Shown piece after piece: positions 1-12,700 of a DNA stretch of 24,362 bases. Both the position numbers and the translations under genes were made by a program. The notes beneath the pieces were generated by a model. The model saw only the letters and a program-made list of their open reading frames with translations, was not told the origin of the DNA and ran no database searches. Source of the stretch: Goniomonas avonlea. Its lineage: Eukaryota; Cryptophyceae; Goniomonadida; Goniomonadaceae. The stretch spans positions 1 to 24,362 of the forward strand of contig QUTJ01031825.1 of the NCBI GenBank assembly GCA_003573635.1, read 5' to 3'. Every line of letters begins with the position of its first letter. Position 1 is the first letter of the stretch.

Positions 1-32
1 AGGGAGAGGGAGGGAGGCCCCAGTCAAGGTAA

Positions 33-70
33 GGGGAGAGGGAGGGAGGGAGGGAGGGAGGGAGAGAGGG
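33..70 (+). repeat. (GGGA)n microsatellite with G-quadruplex potential
   Basis: A run of GGGA units on the plus strand (more than four G3 tracts separated by single A) preceded by a related GGGAGAGGGAGG stretch at the window edge. It fits the classic G-quadruplex pattern. It probably lies within an intron or near the 3' ends of converging genes. Confidence 0.85.
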
Positions 71-72
71 AG

Positions 73-154
73 CGTTGAGCTTCTAAGCGAGGAATCGTTT
101 GAAATGGTGGAAGCTGAAGTGGTTGAAACACGTGAGCAACCCGTGATTGTGTGA
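73..154 (+). CDS. Possible C-terminal exon of a convergent plus-strand gene
   Basis: In the frame ending at TGA 152-154 the plus strand reads an acidic, Val/Glu-rich tail (VELLSEESFEMVEAEVVE...QPVIV), which looks more like protein than chance. It may be joined to an upstream exon through an intron 29-72 (CAAG|GTAAGG donor at 28/29, GGGAG|C acceptor at 72/73). The 44-base intron is short, and reading straight through the GGGA repeat is also open. With only 27 codons the absence of stops is not significant. If real, the gene converges with the giant gene and the two stops lie about 110-125 bases apart. Confidence 0.3.
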
Positions 155-425
155 GGCATGGCGCGCGCGCGCGCCGACCGGACCTTGAGTCTTCGAGGAC
201 TTAATTTTTCCGGATTGGATTGGACATTGTTTGACGCCATCACACTCACAGATATTAACACATGATCACCTTATTTCTAATCGCCGAACTGGAACGAATC
301 CAAGTTATCCAACAACTCAACAAGACAACAAATTGTCAAGCCTCCTCTGCTCTCTAACCCCCCTCCCCTCCCTTTGTTCCCTCCTCCGTGGGCTTGTACC
401 GCACGTGTCCGTGTCACTGGCATAC
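155..425 (-). other. 3' intron or 3' end of the giant gene (alternatives)
   Basis: Three readings fit. (a) No splice at 425: the frame ends at TAG, 279-277. (b) An intron 425-289 (137 bases, acceptor TTCGTTCCAG|TTCGGC), after which seven codons lead to TGA at 268-266. (c) A long intron leaving the window, carrying the 'CVPCP' repeat onward. The size in (b) matches the other introns. No clear AATAAA lies downstream on the minus strand, only AAATAAGG near 270-277. The stretch otherwise holds a (CG)n run at 161-174. Confidence 0.4.
161..174. repeat. (CG)n alternating run
   Basis: Seven GC dinucleotides in a row, an alternating purine-pyrimidine run that can adopt Z-DNA and is self-complementary. 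It lies between the two possible gene ends. Confidence 0.8.
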
Positions 426-773
426 CGATAGGGCACGGGACGCAGGCTCGGCGCAGGTCACGTGACGCTGTCAGCGCTTTTCGATGGCTCTGGGGACAGA
501 CGGCATGCAGCGCCAGACCACAGGCAGAAGGGCCGAACGCAACACGATGCCCAACAAAGGCAACCGCGGCTGGGCGGAGGTCTGAGGACACGAGGTCCAG
601 GAAGAGGCAGCCACCTTGCTGCAGCGAGCACCGCACCAGGATGCAGCCACAGTCGTAGATAAGAGCGAGATGGTAGACGTCGTCTGAGACACGGCTCAAA
701 GCCATGCTGATGGGACCCGTGCAGTTTCTGGCGGGAGGGCTCACTGTGGCTAGGAGCACCGCTGGCACGTCAC
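426..773 (-). other. Exon 3 of the giant gene (propeller continuation, CVPCP end)
   Basis: The acceptor CATATCGCAG|GTGACG starts this exon at 773 in phase 1, matching the donor at 1299 and giving the join 'LVYWLGA-G-DVPAVLL'. The blade pattern continues: 'AVAFVGHRVAFGPSACGLAL' mirrors 'GSMVAVCLAPPGGLAL' in the previous exon. It ends 'RRACVPCPI' before a donor-like CCTATCG|GTATGC (GT at 425-424), again phase 1. C-x-x-C-P-x-G resembles the start of GCC2/GCC3 (ephrin-receptor-like) Cys-rich repeats, which would imply more exons to the left. Without splicing at 425 the frame runs on through low-complexity Gly/Arg sequence to a stop at 277-279. Confidence 0.65.
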
Positions 774-3700
774 CTGCGATATGACCTAGGTCACTATTAT
801 GACGCAGGTCACTACTATGTGCAGTGCTGTCCAAAATAACGTCGGTCATGTTTGGCACAGAGATTGGGTGCTGTTTTGCAGAAAGGTGCAGAGGGTACCA
901 CCTCGGCCGCGGGGGGGGCACACGGGTTTGGTCTTTCTCTCCCTCTCGCTCCCCCCTCCGATTTAAGAGTGGGGGGCGAGATAAAGGGCGGGCGAGGGCG
1001 AGGGTGCGGGACAGAGGGATGGCGCAGTGGCACAGTGGGAGAGGCGGAGGGAGTGTATGGAAGGCACCGAAAATCTGTGCGCACAGTGTCGGCTCCACAT
1101 GCAGTGAGAAGCTAGGCGCGTTGTTGCCTCTTCCCCCTCCCTCCCTCTTTATCTCCCTCTTCTCCCTCTCCCTCCCGCTCCTGTCCCCCTTCCCTCTCAC
1201 CCCCCTCTCTCTCCCTTCCACTCTCCTCTCGCGAGTGGACCAAATTTCTCATCCACAAGCATGCAAATTGCCGAGGCAAGCATCAGTGTTGGTATTACCT
1301 GCGCCAAGCCAGTAGACCAGAGCTGTTCCAGAGATACTATCTCCCACTGCCAAGAGGTCCTCCGCAACAGCTGCAGTGAGGTTGGACGCAGGCGCCACCG
1401 GGACGTGGATCTCTGACACCGAGCCCTCAGCTGAAACTGACAACACCACGTTACTGCTGGGGTAAGTGAGGAAGGCACGAGCGCGCGAAACCTGCAAGGT
1501 CAACGCGCCAGAACGCCCGTCAAGGGTGAGCCGCCTGTCAAGTTTGGTGGAGTTGAACAGTGCAAGACCCCCCGGCGGCGCGAGACAGACTGCAACCATG
1601 CTGCCCTGCACTCCAACACAGTCGCCAGTCTCGGACGCCGCAAGTGGCAACTGACGCGGCGACCACCCGTCCGTTTCATGCAGGACAAACGCCCCGTGCC
1701 CTCGTATCGCAACTGCAAACACACCCTCGGAGCCAGCGGCACGGACGTAGCCTCGCGGAGCCAGCTGCCGTACAATGATTGTCTCCACTTGATCCATGAT
1801 CCGCATCACCGCAATATGTCCAGACCAGCCGACCAAAAGATGCTCATCTCCGGCAGCGGCCACCGCTTGCACTCCCTCCCACCCAAACCTTGCGTTCACG
1901 GGCAGGCAAGTGTCCAGCTCCACCATCTTCCCCACAGACACGTTCACTCTGGACAAATGACGGCCCGTGCAGCAAGGGCTGCCTGGAAACGCCACGCGCA
2001 GGCTGGTCAACCACGTGACAGGGGACTCATCATAGGTCTCACTGTCACCGGAGTGCTCCGGCATCTGCCCGAACGTCGAATAGCCCGAGCTGGAGGCGTT
2101 AGAGAGGGTGGTCGCGTTCTCCCAGCCCATACCAGACATTGGCCCAGCAACCCCCACAGACCCCAGGCTTTGCTCTCCCGCCAGGGTGTCGTCGACTGTG
2201 TCGAGGTCGGGAGGAGGCGATGGCGTGCTCGCTGTCGAGTTTGTGCTCGTTGTGTGGTTGGTAGAGTTGGTCGCGTTGGCATAGCGAGGCAAGTAGATTT
2301 TCGAGCCCACCTCCACGGACACCTCGGTTGCGAGTGGCCAAACCGGGGCCCGGTAGGGTGCCTGCGATAGTGAACCGTTGAAGCCTTGAGGCACAGACAT
2401 GTTCAGTTGCGTTTCGTTCACCGTGAATGCTTCCTGGACGGGAGCGTCTTCGATGGTCGGGCAAACCTCCATCGAGAACTTTGCCGCCTGGATGTACAAA
2501 AGCTCAGCGTCAGGGTCCTGGTTGCGGAACAACTCATTATGGCCCTCGTTCACTGGCAGCAGGTTAACACGCACCAGCAGCCTGCCTTCATCAAAGGTCC
2601 AGCCATCGCTAAAGGCACAGGCCGAGTCGCCCCCCAGCCCGAACACACACACGACTGACGTGAGATGCATGCCGTGCGACAGCAGCGGGACCTGAACCTG
2701 GAAGGCACACACGTCTGATGAGCACTCACGACACGGCACATACGACAGTGGGGACACTAGCCCCGGCAGTGTTGCAGGGGAGCTGGACCCAAGGAGACGC
2801 CCAATCCCGCGGTACTCGTTGGTCCGTACAACCCCATAAGCATACCCGAGCACGCTACAGTTGGACCCGTTGCCTTGCGACGGCCAGCTGACTCCCAACA
2901 CGGAGCCAGGATAGCTCCAGTCAGTGTCCTCGCCTAGCCCATCCCAGACTTCCGGTACCGGAGCCACCGGTCCTGTGACCAAAAGGCTGTTTGCGGACTC
3001 ATACATGACGGACGAGCCAGAACAGTCCGTGGCGCGGAGGCGAAGGCGAAGGTGATGCCCCAGGGGCAGCGCGACATCCAGCGAGACACCAAGGCTGGTT
3101 GCTCCAGGCTGCAGCTCACCAGACGCGAGCAGCTCACTGCTCGACGCTGGCAATAGGGTCCATTCCCAGGCCGCAACACCACACGGCGTCGCCGTGGCCG
3201 ACGCGTTCCACACAGCGTCTACACGGGTTCGGGAGACCTGGTGCACGACTGTCGACGGCAGCTCGACTCCCAGGGTGCTGGGCAGGGCTGTGGCCGCGTC
3301 GTTGACAAAGAGCAGGTTGTGCACCACGCCGCTAACAGGGCGAAGCTGCAGGAAAATAGGGGCGGTCACTGCACGAGCACTGGCACCTGAAGCCGGAGAT
3401 GCAACGTGTATGGCGCCATACAGTGGACAGGGGACAGCATGTCTTGATTCCTGGACTTCAGTGCAGTTGGGGCCCGAAGAGGTAGAGGAAGTGTTGTGCA
3501 TAGTGGTAGTGTTGGACATGGCCTGAGAAGCGTTACACAGGCAGATCCACGAAGCCCAGCGGGCGAGGTCTGGATCGATCTTGAGCAAGGCTTCGTAGTG
3601 GTGCTCTCCCGTGTGTGCCACGGTTAGATTGACCAGCGTGCGGACGGGACCCACCATGGAGGGGCTTGTGGTCAAGGCGACGTCGTACCCGCTTATGGGG

Positions 3701-6700
3701 ACACCAAACTTTGATATGGCGCCCCGCCAAGAGACCTTGACCGTAGTGGAGTTGTGCCAGCCACCCATTCCGGATGTGACAGCCATCACGTTGCTCGCTG
3801 CCGGCCCGACGGTCAGGACAGGCACCGGTTGGGACTCGACGCACGTTTGCAGGCCGACCGCGTTCGCTGCGCACACCTCGAACGTCACAAAGACACCGTC
3901 GGCCACAGAGACGTACCCCACCCCGAAGGTGCCAGATGCCGCTGTGTCGGGGGGCAAGAGCAATACGCGATCCCCTTCTGCGCGCTTCACGTACGCCGAC
4001 CAGGTGTACACAAGCTGTTCACCGCGCCCAAAGCCAGACCACCGAGCAGCAAGGCAGACTCGGTCCGAAGCTTCATCCTCGGGCGTGAAGGCTACCACGG
4101 GGTTGACTCCCCAGCAGTCGCTCGATGTGACTGTGCCGGCCGCTGGTGGCGACGCGATAGGGATGCGGGTTGACACAGCGATAGCAGACGTGTGCCCAGA
4201 GGCGCAGACGCAGCGGACCTCGGCCACAGCCACGCTGCTGTTGTGCTCAACTGCTCCGTGCAGGAGCTGAGGCGACAGAGTCGCGCCCAGAGGCTGGTGG
4301 CCACGGGTGGGGACTGCGCTGCTGGGGGAGGACACCCAGAGGGAGCCTGAGAGTCTCACGTCACACTGCAGCACGCCACTGCGGAGGCAGCCTGACACTG
4401 ACCACCTGGCGTGGACCGGCAGCTGCGCGGAGAGGGGAAGATCGTTTGGACTGGCCCCGGAGGGAGACAGAGTGAGGTGATGCTGCTGCTGCTCGAGGAC
4501 GACGCCGGTGACGTCGACCCCTGCGTCCAGGAACGCAGGCGACGACTGGGCGGAGGCCCTCACTCCGGCGATCGATGTAACAGTGAGGGTCGCGAGCAGC
4601 ACGGGACTGGCGCTGCGCTCCCAGCCTCCGAGGCTCGCGACACTCGATGCCGAGAACGTGTACTCCCTGCAGGCCGGCGCGAGCTGGGTGCATGGACCTT
4701 GAACGACCTCTGGAGTCCGCAGCTCGAGGCACAGGACGCGCCGTGTCAGTGTCTCTGTTGACGGCGTCACGGCGACAGTTACCGCCGGGGTGTAAACCCA
4801 GCCCGATCCTGTGTGCGAAACAATCAAGGGAGGAACGACGGACGGCGCGCTGTTTAGGACGACAAAGGGTGCTGAAATGACGGTCCGTTGGTTACGGACC
4901 AAGTCGCTGACCGTGAGCTGTACACTGTACGAGCCCTCTCTTGGCATCTGTAGCTGTGTTGAGGTAGCATTCCACTGCAGCAAGATCCAATCGGCATAGC
5001 ACCCAGCTGGAGCCACAATGGCGCTGTGCGGGCACAACCTGACGCGCGTGGAGCCAATGCCGGACCCATTGTAGTCATGGGAAACCCACGTCACGCGAAG
5101 CAGGTGCTCTGAGTTAACGCAGCAGGTGACAGGGTGACTGCTCTGAGAGATCTCAAGCGCGCTAACGAAGGGAGGAAGTGTGTCCAGCCCTGTAACAGGT
5201 CCACTAATGTTAGACACCAGACCCGCAGCGCTAGTCACAGCGACCACAGGCTGGACGAGGTATCCCTCGCTATAGTTGCCACTTTCGAGGCACAAGGCTT
5301 CTGAAGTGGATTTAGTGACAGCAGAAGCCACTACGTGCCGGAAGGAGGGGCCAGAGAGGAGAAACCACGAGACGCTCTCGAGGGCCCCCAGTGAGAGCCT
5401 CGGGAGAGTTAATGAGAGACAAGCGGAGTCCACCCAGTGCAGAGAACCCGTCCGCCCAGGCACAAAGGACCCCGATGGGAGATCTTCCACGTCCGGCCAC
5501 CGAGTGACCTGCAGAGACATCAGCGTGATGGGGTGTACGTGGAAGGTAGCCACTGGCTCCACGCACGAGATAGCCTGGAGGCCCGCAGCCGTTGTGGCAC
5601 GAACCGAAAAGCTGAGCTCCGTTGTGTTTCCTGCACGGGATAGGTTTGTTGCCCCGAGGTCGGCGGTAAGGTGTCCAGCCTGGCCACGCGTCCATGGAAC
5701 AATACTGCAGTCGCCACAGCGCCCCCCGGCACACAGCTCCCACCTCTCAATCACTGGGGTGTTCGCGTCGTCGCTGTCCGTAAGCCAACGCACTGTGGCG
5801 ACTGATACAACCTGGCTCATCCACTGTCGAGACAGGGTTGCAGCTACAACAGGGGGGTGCCTCGAGTCCACTGCAAAACGTTGAGACAGCCAGCGTGCTC
5901 GCGTGGAGCACAGCGTTACAGCCTCGACCTGGACGAGATACACACCCTTTTGCTCGATTCCAAAAGCGGGAGACGAGAGTGACGCCACGGCCACCCGGTT
6001 GACCGTGACGTTGACGCTGCTCGCAGGCCCACACCTGGCTTGAGCGCCAGGAAGCGGCGCGGAACAGAGCTTCAAGGAGTAGAGAGCCAGAGGACACACC
6101 CGCGGCTCAGCGACTGGCCATGTAACCGCAAAGTCGTCGGCTGTGGGCAGCCAGACGACGGAGCCGTTGTCGGCGTGAGGGGGGAACTTCGGGCCCTGGT
6201 CTTCAAACCACGCGGACGAACTGGGTAGCACGGTGCGCGCTGTAGTGGGGTCAAAGACATCAGCGCCCTCTTGGAACGCGGACACTGTTATTTCGAACTT
6301 GCCAGGGGAGAGGGGGACCCCTGGAGCCAGGTGGGCCTCAGTGCGGTTGTGAACAAACACAGGCGCGAACACCTGCCCGGAACCGACCAGCTGCCAGGTG
6401 TAGACAGCCCGAGCCCCGTTGTCCCCACGGCAGGAGTCCCAGCTCGCTACGAGGCTGGCGTTCAGAGGCAGGCTGAAGCCCGGCCAATTGTCCTTGTTGC
6501 TGTTCCAACGGACCCTGTAGCAGCTAAACGGAGAGCGAAACAGGGGGATGGGGCCGATCTCTGAAGCCGAGGTTGCATTCGTGGAGTCAGCAGCGCGCAC
6601 TACCACGTGGAGCTCCGGGGTCTCCCAGGCGAGCTCTGACTGGAGAAACAGGCGGGTCCGATTCAGACCAACCTGGGAACAGATCTGCTGAAGGGCGCCA

Positions 6701-9700
6701 GCAAACGGCGCAACACACACTGTGTACGCCGTAACCCAGCTATCGTCCGAGAACAGCCAGGAGACTAGCACTCCTGGTCGCTGGTTGTCACCGAGAGCGT
6801 ATCGCCATCGAAGATACCGCAGCGTGGGCGGGGAGAGGTCGAGAACAACGGGACTGTTGGTGCTTTCAATGACGGGAAGGTGTGCCACAGCAGGAGAAGA
6901 TGCACGAATCGAGGCGTACACGGTGGAACCTGGCTGGAAATTTGCTACACTGTCGTTGGTAGCGAAGAGAAACCACCCAGGAGCTTCCAGAGGAACGGTG
7001 TTAGCAGCAGAACATAGCACCCAGTCTTGGAGGTCGGTCATCTTGGGTGAAGTCCCCAGAGCGATCTCTGTAGTGGAGAGATCGTGCTCTTGCACGCCAA
7101 ACTTAACCCGAAGAGGCAGCTGCAGTGCGCTGACGTCTGTCACCGGGAGCAGCGATTCGCCAGCTACAAACTGCAGGCCCAGGATCACAGGGGGCAACGC
7201 GAGGACAATGAAGCGGTTTGACACGGACGCCGCACTGACTCCGTTGTTGCCGTTGGCGTGAACAGTGACCTGCAGCCAGGAAAACGGAGGCAGGCTCACC
7301 TGGCGCCGATGGACGCGAAACCCGTCCCAGGCCTCGTCAACACTGTCCCAGTCACGCACCACACTTCCGTTTAGGTGCTCGACTGCAAATCGGTACTGCA
7401 CACCTGGCGAGAAGGGGAGGTGAAAGGGCGTGAACTCAAGGTCCAGGACGTCGCTTCGGCTCAGGAAGCTGGTTGGAGTTCCGACCCCGTCCAAGACTTG
7501 GACTCTTCCGACGCCAAGAGAGAGGACCTGAACATCACTGCAGCCTCTGGAACTGAGCCCAACGGAGTCAGTGCCGACAACGCAAGCCATAATAGCATCG
7601 CCCAAACGGACAGACACACCCGGGATCTCTACTTGGTTTGTCTGGTCCTGCCGTGTTTGCACGGATCCGACCGTGGCATTCGTAGTGTTCGTAACCCTCG
7701 CCACCTCGACACTCAGCTCCACCGGGGCAGACGACGCGTCGACAAAGTCCGACCACCGTACAACCGCCGTGGCAACCACAGGCACCCCCCGTGGTGCACT
7801 GTCCAGCCGGAAAGCCGGCGGAAACATCAAGTGGAGCGTGACCGCCCCAGGGACGGGCGGCTCCCCGTCTGCTGCCCAGACCTCAGACCGTGCGGACGCC
7901 ATGTTCCCCACGAGGTCATACAGCTGCACCAGCGTGATGTAAAACCGCCCGTGCGCAACTGGGGCCTCGATCGTTTCTGCCACGTTGGCGGAACCCCGGC
8001 CTTGGAGGGCGACCGTTTGCCAGGCGGACGTCGTGCTGGCGACGACGTCGAGCAACGCGAGCTTCGCGTGCGAGAGGCCAGAGCTGCGGTCAGCGCAGTC
8101 CAAGTACGCGGTGACAGGGAGCCCCAGGCGCACGACCGGCGAGTGACTGTGCGGGGTGTTGCGGACGTGTTCGAGCGTCGGCGGCTCTGTGTCTGCGACC
8201 ATCGGAGGAGCGAGAATGACGCTGGTAAGCAGCGCGCCGTTGGTGACCTCAAACACAGGGACGTAGGTGTTGCCATTCCTCAGGGCGCGATCTGGAACTG
8301 GAAACGTCGCAGCCACCGAAAGGTTCCCTGTGGCTCTGGTGTCAATGGGACTCAGCACTAGCACGGTCCTGTTGTCGGAGTCTGACAGAGTGATGCGGGT
8401 AGCCACAAGCCCGGACTCGGCGTCAGAGCACTGCCAGTGGAGGACCAAACTGCTGGAGAACCACGCTGGGAAGTCAGACCGAGAGAGGACGCAGGAGGGA
8501 GGCGTTCGGTCAATCACGGTTGGGGGTGAGAAAGTCAACGAGGTGAGATTCGCGGAGTTCCGAGCCCGGACACCAGCAACAACAGTCCGGCCTTGGGGCA
8601 ATGGGGCATCAAACACCGCCTGCTGCAGAGTGCTGCGAGGGTTGAAGGCGACTGGGAGCCAGCCAGAGAGCTCGGGCTCCTCTGCACCAGCGTGCGAGAA
8701 GACTCCCACGTGCACTTGCGTGATGTCTGCCAAAGGGTCGCTGACAGTGAAACTCACGGGGAGGTCACGGCCAGACCAAAAGCCAGCGTGCGGCGAGCCC
8801 GCAAGAGACACTCCAAGAGCAGACACAGCCGGGGGGGCACGCACCAAGGTCACAGCGGCAGACGCAGCCCCGACAGCCAGGCCGGCACGCGATGTGCAGC
8901 TCAAGTGAACCCTGAACCGTGCTCCGTTCTGGAACCAGGGAGGCACAGGGAGGGTCAGCCATTCGCTTTGCGACGGCACTGTGGACTCGTCGCCTGTTGG
9001 GATTTCCAGGTCCTGCGGGGGAGCGAGCAATTCACCCGGAGCATGGAGGGTGCCTTTGAGCGACGCGATGCCTGAAGGAGAGGGCACACACCGAGCCCAC
9101 ACTCGCACCACAGACGACGTCACCAGCTGTGGCACGAGGACCGAGCATCCGGACCCAAGGTCCACGAACGTTGGAGGGAGGGGGTCGACCCAAACTGTCT
9201 CAGAGCGGGCAACAGCGCTGTTTCCGGCGTCATCTGTACCTCGCACCAGGATGTGATACCCTGTGCCAGCAGTGAGATTGAACCCGAACGCGACTGCCCA
9301 GTGCTGCCCAGGTACAGTCCTCCTCCAAGGCAGTAACACGACCTGTTGGTCAGGAGAACTCGGGTCCAGCACAGCTGAAATGTCGTAGTGCCGCACTGGG
9401 AGGTCGTCTGTGAACGGCTGCCAGGCGAAGAGTATCTGTGTCCTGTGAGGGGTCCAGCTAACAGACTGGGAGGCGTTCGTTGGAGGGCCAACCCACACAA
9501 GTCCGGGCTCTGGAGGCTGGAGATCAACGCGGAACCTGCGGGAGGCCGAGGCATGGTGGCCGACCCCATCAACAGCCAGGACGACAACATGTGCAACAGT
9601 TCCATGGGGCAGCGGGCGCCCCAGAGGTAAAAGCGCCTCGGTTCGGAGACCAACGGACACAAAGGGCGCGAGGTCGGAGGCTCCCTCCTCGCTCCCTATG

Positions 9701-12700
9701 GCCACTAGGTATTCGCTGATACCGCTCGCGTCGTAGAAGAACCCCCAATGCGCACGGACCTCCGAGGCTGTGTTGACAACGGTGAGGTTGGAGCCTGGCG
9801 GGCCAACGTGGACAAAGGCGCGTGACGTGTCAGGGCCCGATGCGTCGACTCGGTAGCACTCGACGGCCAAGGTCGATAGCCCGCCTTGGTTGGAGCAGCG
9901 CACTGTCACGCAATACACGCCTCCGTCAACGTGAAGCATGGGCTCCAGCACTACACCTGGACTGGGGTGCACCTCCCAGCCGCCGCTCACGTCTGCAAGG
10001 AGCGGCCCTGAGCCTAGCCCCAGGCGACAAGCTGGCTCGCACTTGCTCTCGGTATCAACGCAGGACCAGGTGAGGCTTGGCCGCCGCACGAGCTGAGTGA
10101 CAACACCAGGCGCGTCCGTGTGGAGAAGAACATGAACCAGCGGAGGGGTCGTGTCGATGAGGACGTCACTGGTCCGACTCACGGTGGTTGCCCCAGACCA
10201 GCTGACAGCCACGACTTGCGCGTGGTAGCTCTCACCGTGCCGCAGCCGCTGGGCCACTGAGACGTGAATAACGCCTGTCTCCGCTCCGATGCTGGTCAAC
10301 GGAGCGACGGTACGGCCTGAGGCAGTGTGCACGAGGGAGACGGCGAGATCTGCGATGCCGCTGATGTCGTCGGTGGCGGCAACCTCAATGCCGACACTGT
10401 GGGTTTCTGCCTGAAAGCGCGTCTCTGAGGCGAGGGAAAGCGGAGAGACGAGGACGATGCGAGGCGGCGAGTGGAAGACAGGCGGCGTGGCGTCCACGAA
10501 GTGAGGCGGCGACACACACACTGTGGTCCGACCCACGTTGTTCACAGCCCGGGCCCACAGGAACACGCGAGAGCCGTGCGAAAACGGAAGGGGACCGAGA
10601 GGAAGAAAGCCTGCCTCAGGCACCGGCGCGTCCTGCCACTCGTCAGGTGACGGCGGGGGCTGCAGCCAGCTGTCTGACAGTGCAAACGACAGAGAGGCAA
10701 GCCCCGATTCAGAGTCCCAGAGGGCTGGCACACCGAGCAAGTCAGTAAAGTTGGCTGTCACCGCCCCCGGTCGAAGAACTCGAGAGCCCCCGACTGCGAG
10801 CTTGCGAAGCAGGGCGATAGGGACGTGGCGTGACCATGGCAGCTGCGAGGAGAGTGCGAGGCGCGGGGAGCTGCACAGAGGTGGCGTGGCATCCACAACG
10901 ACTTCGGGAGCACGGAGAATGGCTCGGTGCTGCGCGGAGTCCGAGACGATCGCGGTGATGAACTGAGGAGTGGGAAGACTCAGAAGAGCGACAACCAGGC
11001 CGACAGCGGCGTGTTCGGCCCCGGAGAGACTGAGGACGGTCCGAGACGTGTCTGCCTCGCCGGGAGAGTTCCCCACGCGAAGCTCGAACTCGAGAACCCC
11101 GCTGGAGTCTGAACAGACGGTAGTGACGTTGACCTTGCTCACACAGTCCACCATCAGCCTGGGGCCGTCCCGGTATGCCTTTGGCACCGTGCCCACAGTC
11201 GCGTTGGCGCCGACCACCGCTTCAGTTCGGTTCGGGACCAGACAGCCCTCGCCAGTGAGGTTTGCGATCGGGCAGGAGCCGTTTTGTGCGGGCCCGGGGG
11301 GGGGCGCGCAGGGGAGGAAGACAACGTTGAGGGGTGAGCACTCTGGCGGCATGAAGTCAGCCACGACAGGACTGCTGCGTCGCACACTCGCGCTCCCAGC
11401 TTGATTTGTGGCCTCCACCTCGAAAATGTACGCGAGGCCGTGTGTCAGGGTCAGGCCCTGCTGGACATGGAACAGGTACAGCCCAACTCGAACCCAGTCA
11501 AAGACCGTCCGCGCCGCGGGCCCGACCTGCAGCATCCTCACTCTGTAGAACGCAATGCCGCTCTCTGCATCCAAAGCCGCAGCCCACATCGGGCGGGCGA
11601 GCCATGGGAGCCGAAGCCATCCCCCATTCCTCTGAGCAGCATGCCCGACATCGTGGTACACTGGAGCATCCACCTCTGGCGGTGTGCGGTCGACTCGAAT
11701 TGGGGGTGACGTAGAGCGGCCCACCAGCCCGTTACTGCCGATGGCGAGGCAAACTACTTTGATAAAGGTGCCGTGCGGTGCGTGCGCGGCACGGCGCACA
11801 GCATGAATCCAGTCCGGCTGCTTGTGGGTCAGGATCTCACTGTGTCCCACGGTTTCAGACACGGCGAGCCCTGGGACTTCGCACTTTACGTCGACAATTG
11901 ACGTGTGCGGGTTGCTTTCAAGCAATCGGCAGCGAAACTCAAGGCTGTCGGTTTGGTTCACGTACACTGTTGGGCAGTGGTGGGTGCACTGGTGAAACTC
12001 ACCCAATAGCGAATCGCGGACACCCAGGTCGTGAACTCCAGGGGGCGAGGAGTCGAAAAAGTGTGGTGGAGACCACAGGGTCCCAGTGTTTCCCTCTCGG
12101 TCCACGGCATCCACGACACACTGGAAGCGGGCTGAGTCTCGCGTGCCCGCTGGCACAGCCATTCTGGCTGACATTCCAAGCCCGACGTTCCTTCGAGGGG
12201 ACACCCAAGTAGCCACATAATGTTGGTATGTGTCGGGAAACCTGTCATCCAAGGCACGAACGCCCCAGACGTAATGGTCCACCTTGCTGTCATCAGTAAA
12301 CTCATCCCAGGCGCAGTCTAGCTGGCTCGGAGTTGGCTGAGTCAAGCGCACAGAGCCTCCGATAGGGGGGGTGACGTCTGGGGGTCGATTGCACCATCGA
12401 AACAGCAAGTAGTTTAGAGGTCTGGCCTGCCAGTAAAATATAATTTTGGACCACCCAGGACACCAGTTGAGGCTCACTTTGATTTTGATGCAGCACTTGA
12501 TTCGGAGAATGAAGCAGCTGAGCCACTTGAGGTAGACGCTCACGCGGACTCTGAGGGGTTGTGACACGAGTGTCACGCTGGCACAGACACGGGGCTTGGA
12601 CCTGAGCGTGACAGTAACCTCAGGCACAATCACCGTGTCCAGCACCCAGAAGTCAAATTCAACCCCAGCGCGATGTAAAATCAACGAAAAGGACACTGGA

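Noticed and set aside
277-1221. Single minus-strand coding frame of 314 codons across the left region
   Set aside because: Its first half translates to low-complexity Arg/Glu/Gly and Pro/Arg sequence from the intron. Only 426-773 has domain-like sequence with proper splice borders, so I keep that part alone.
1678-2370. Plus-strand open frame of 230 codons
   Set aside because: Antisense shadow of the giant gene, without recognisable motif or periodicity.
7375-8361. Plus-strand open frame of 328 codons
   Set aside because: It lies opposite the FN3-like array, is rich in Arg, His and Gly as antisense frames of GC-rich genes are, and shows no domain.
11280-11320. Poly-G run as a possible frameshift or assembly error
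   Set aside because: The frame continues on both sides with FN3-like sequence (PCAPPPGPAQNGSC is a plausible Pro-rich loop), so no break is indicated.
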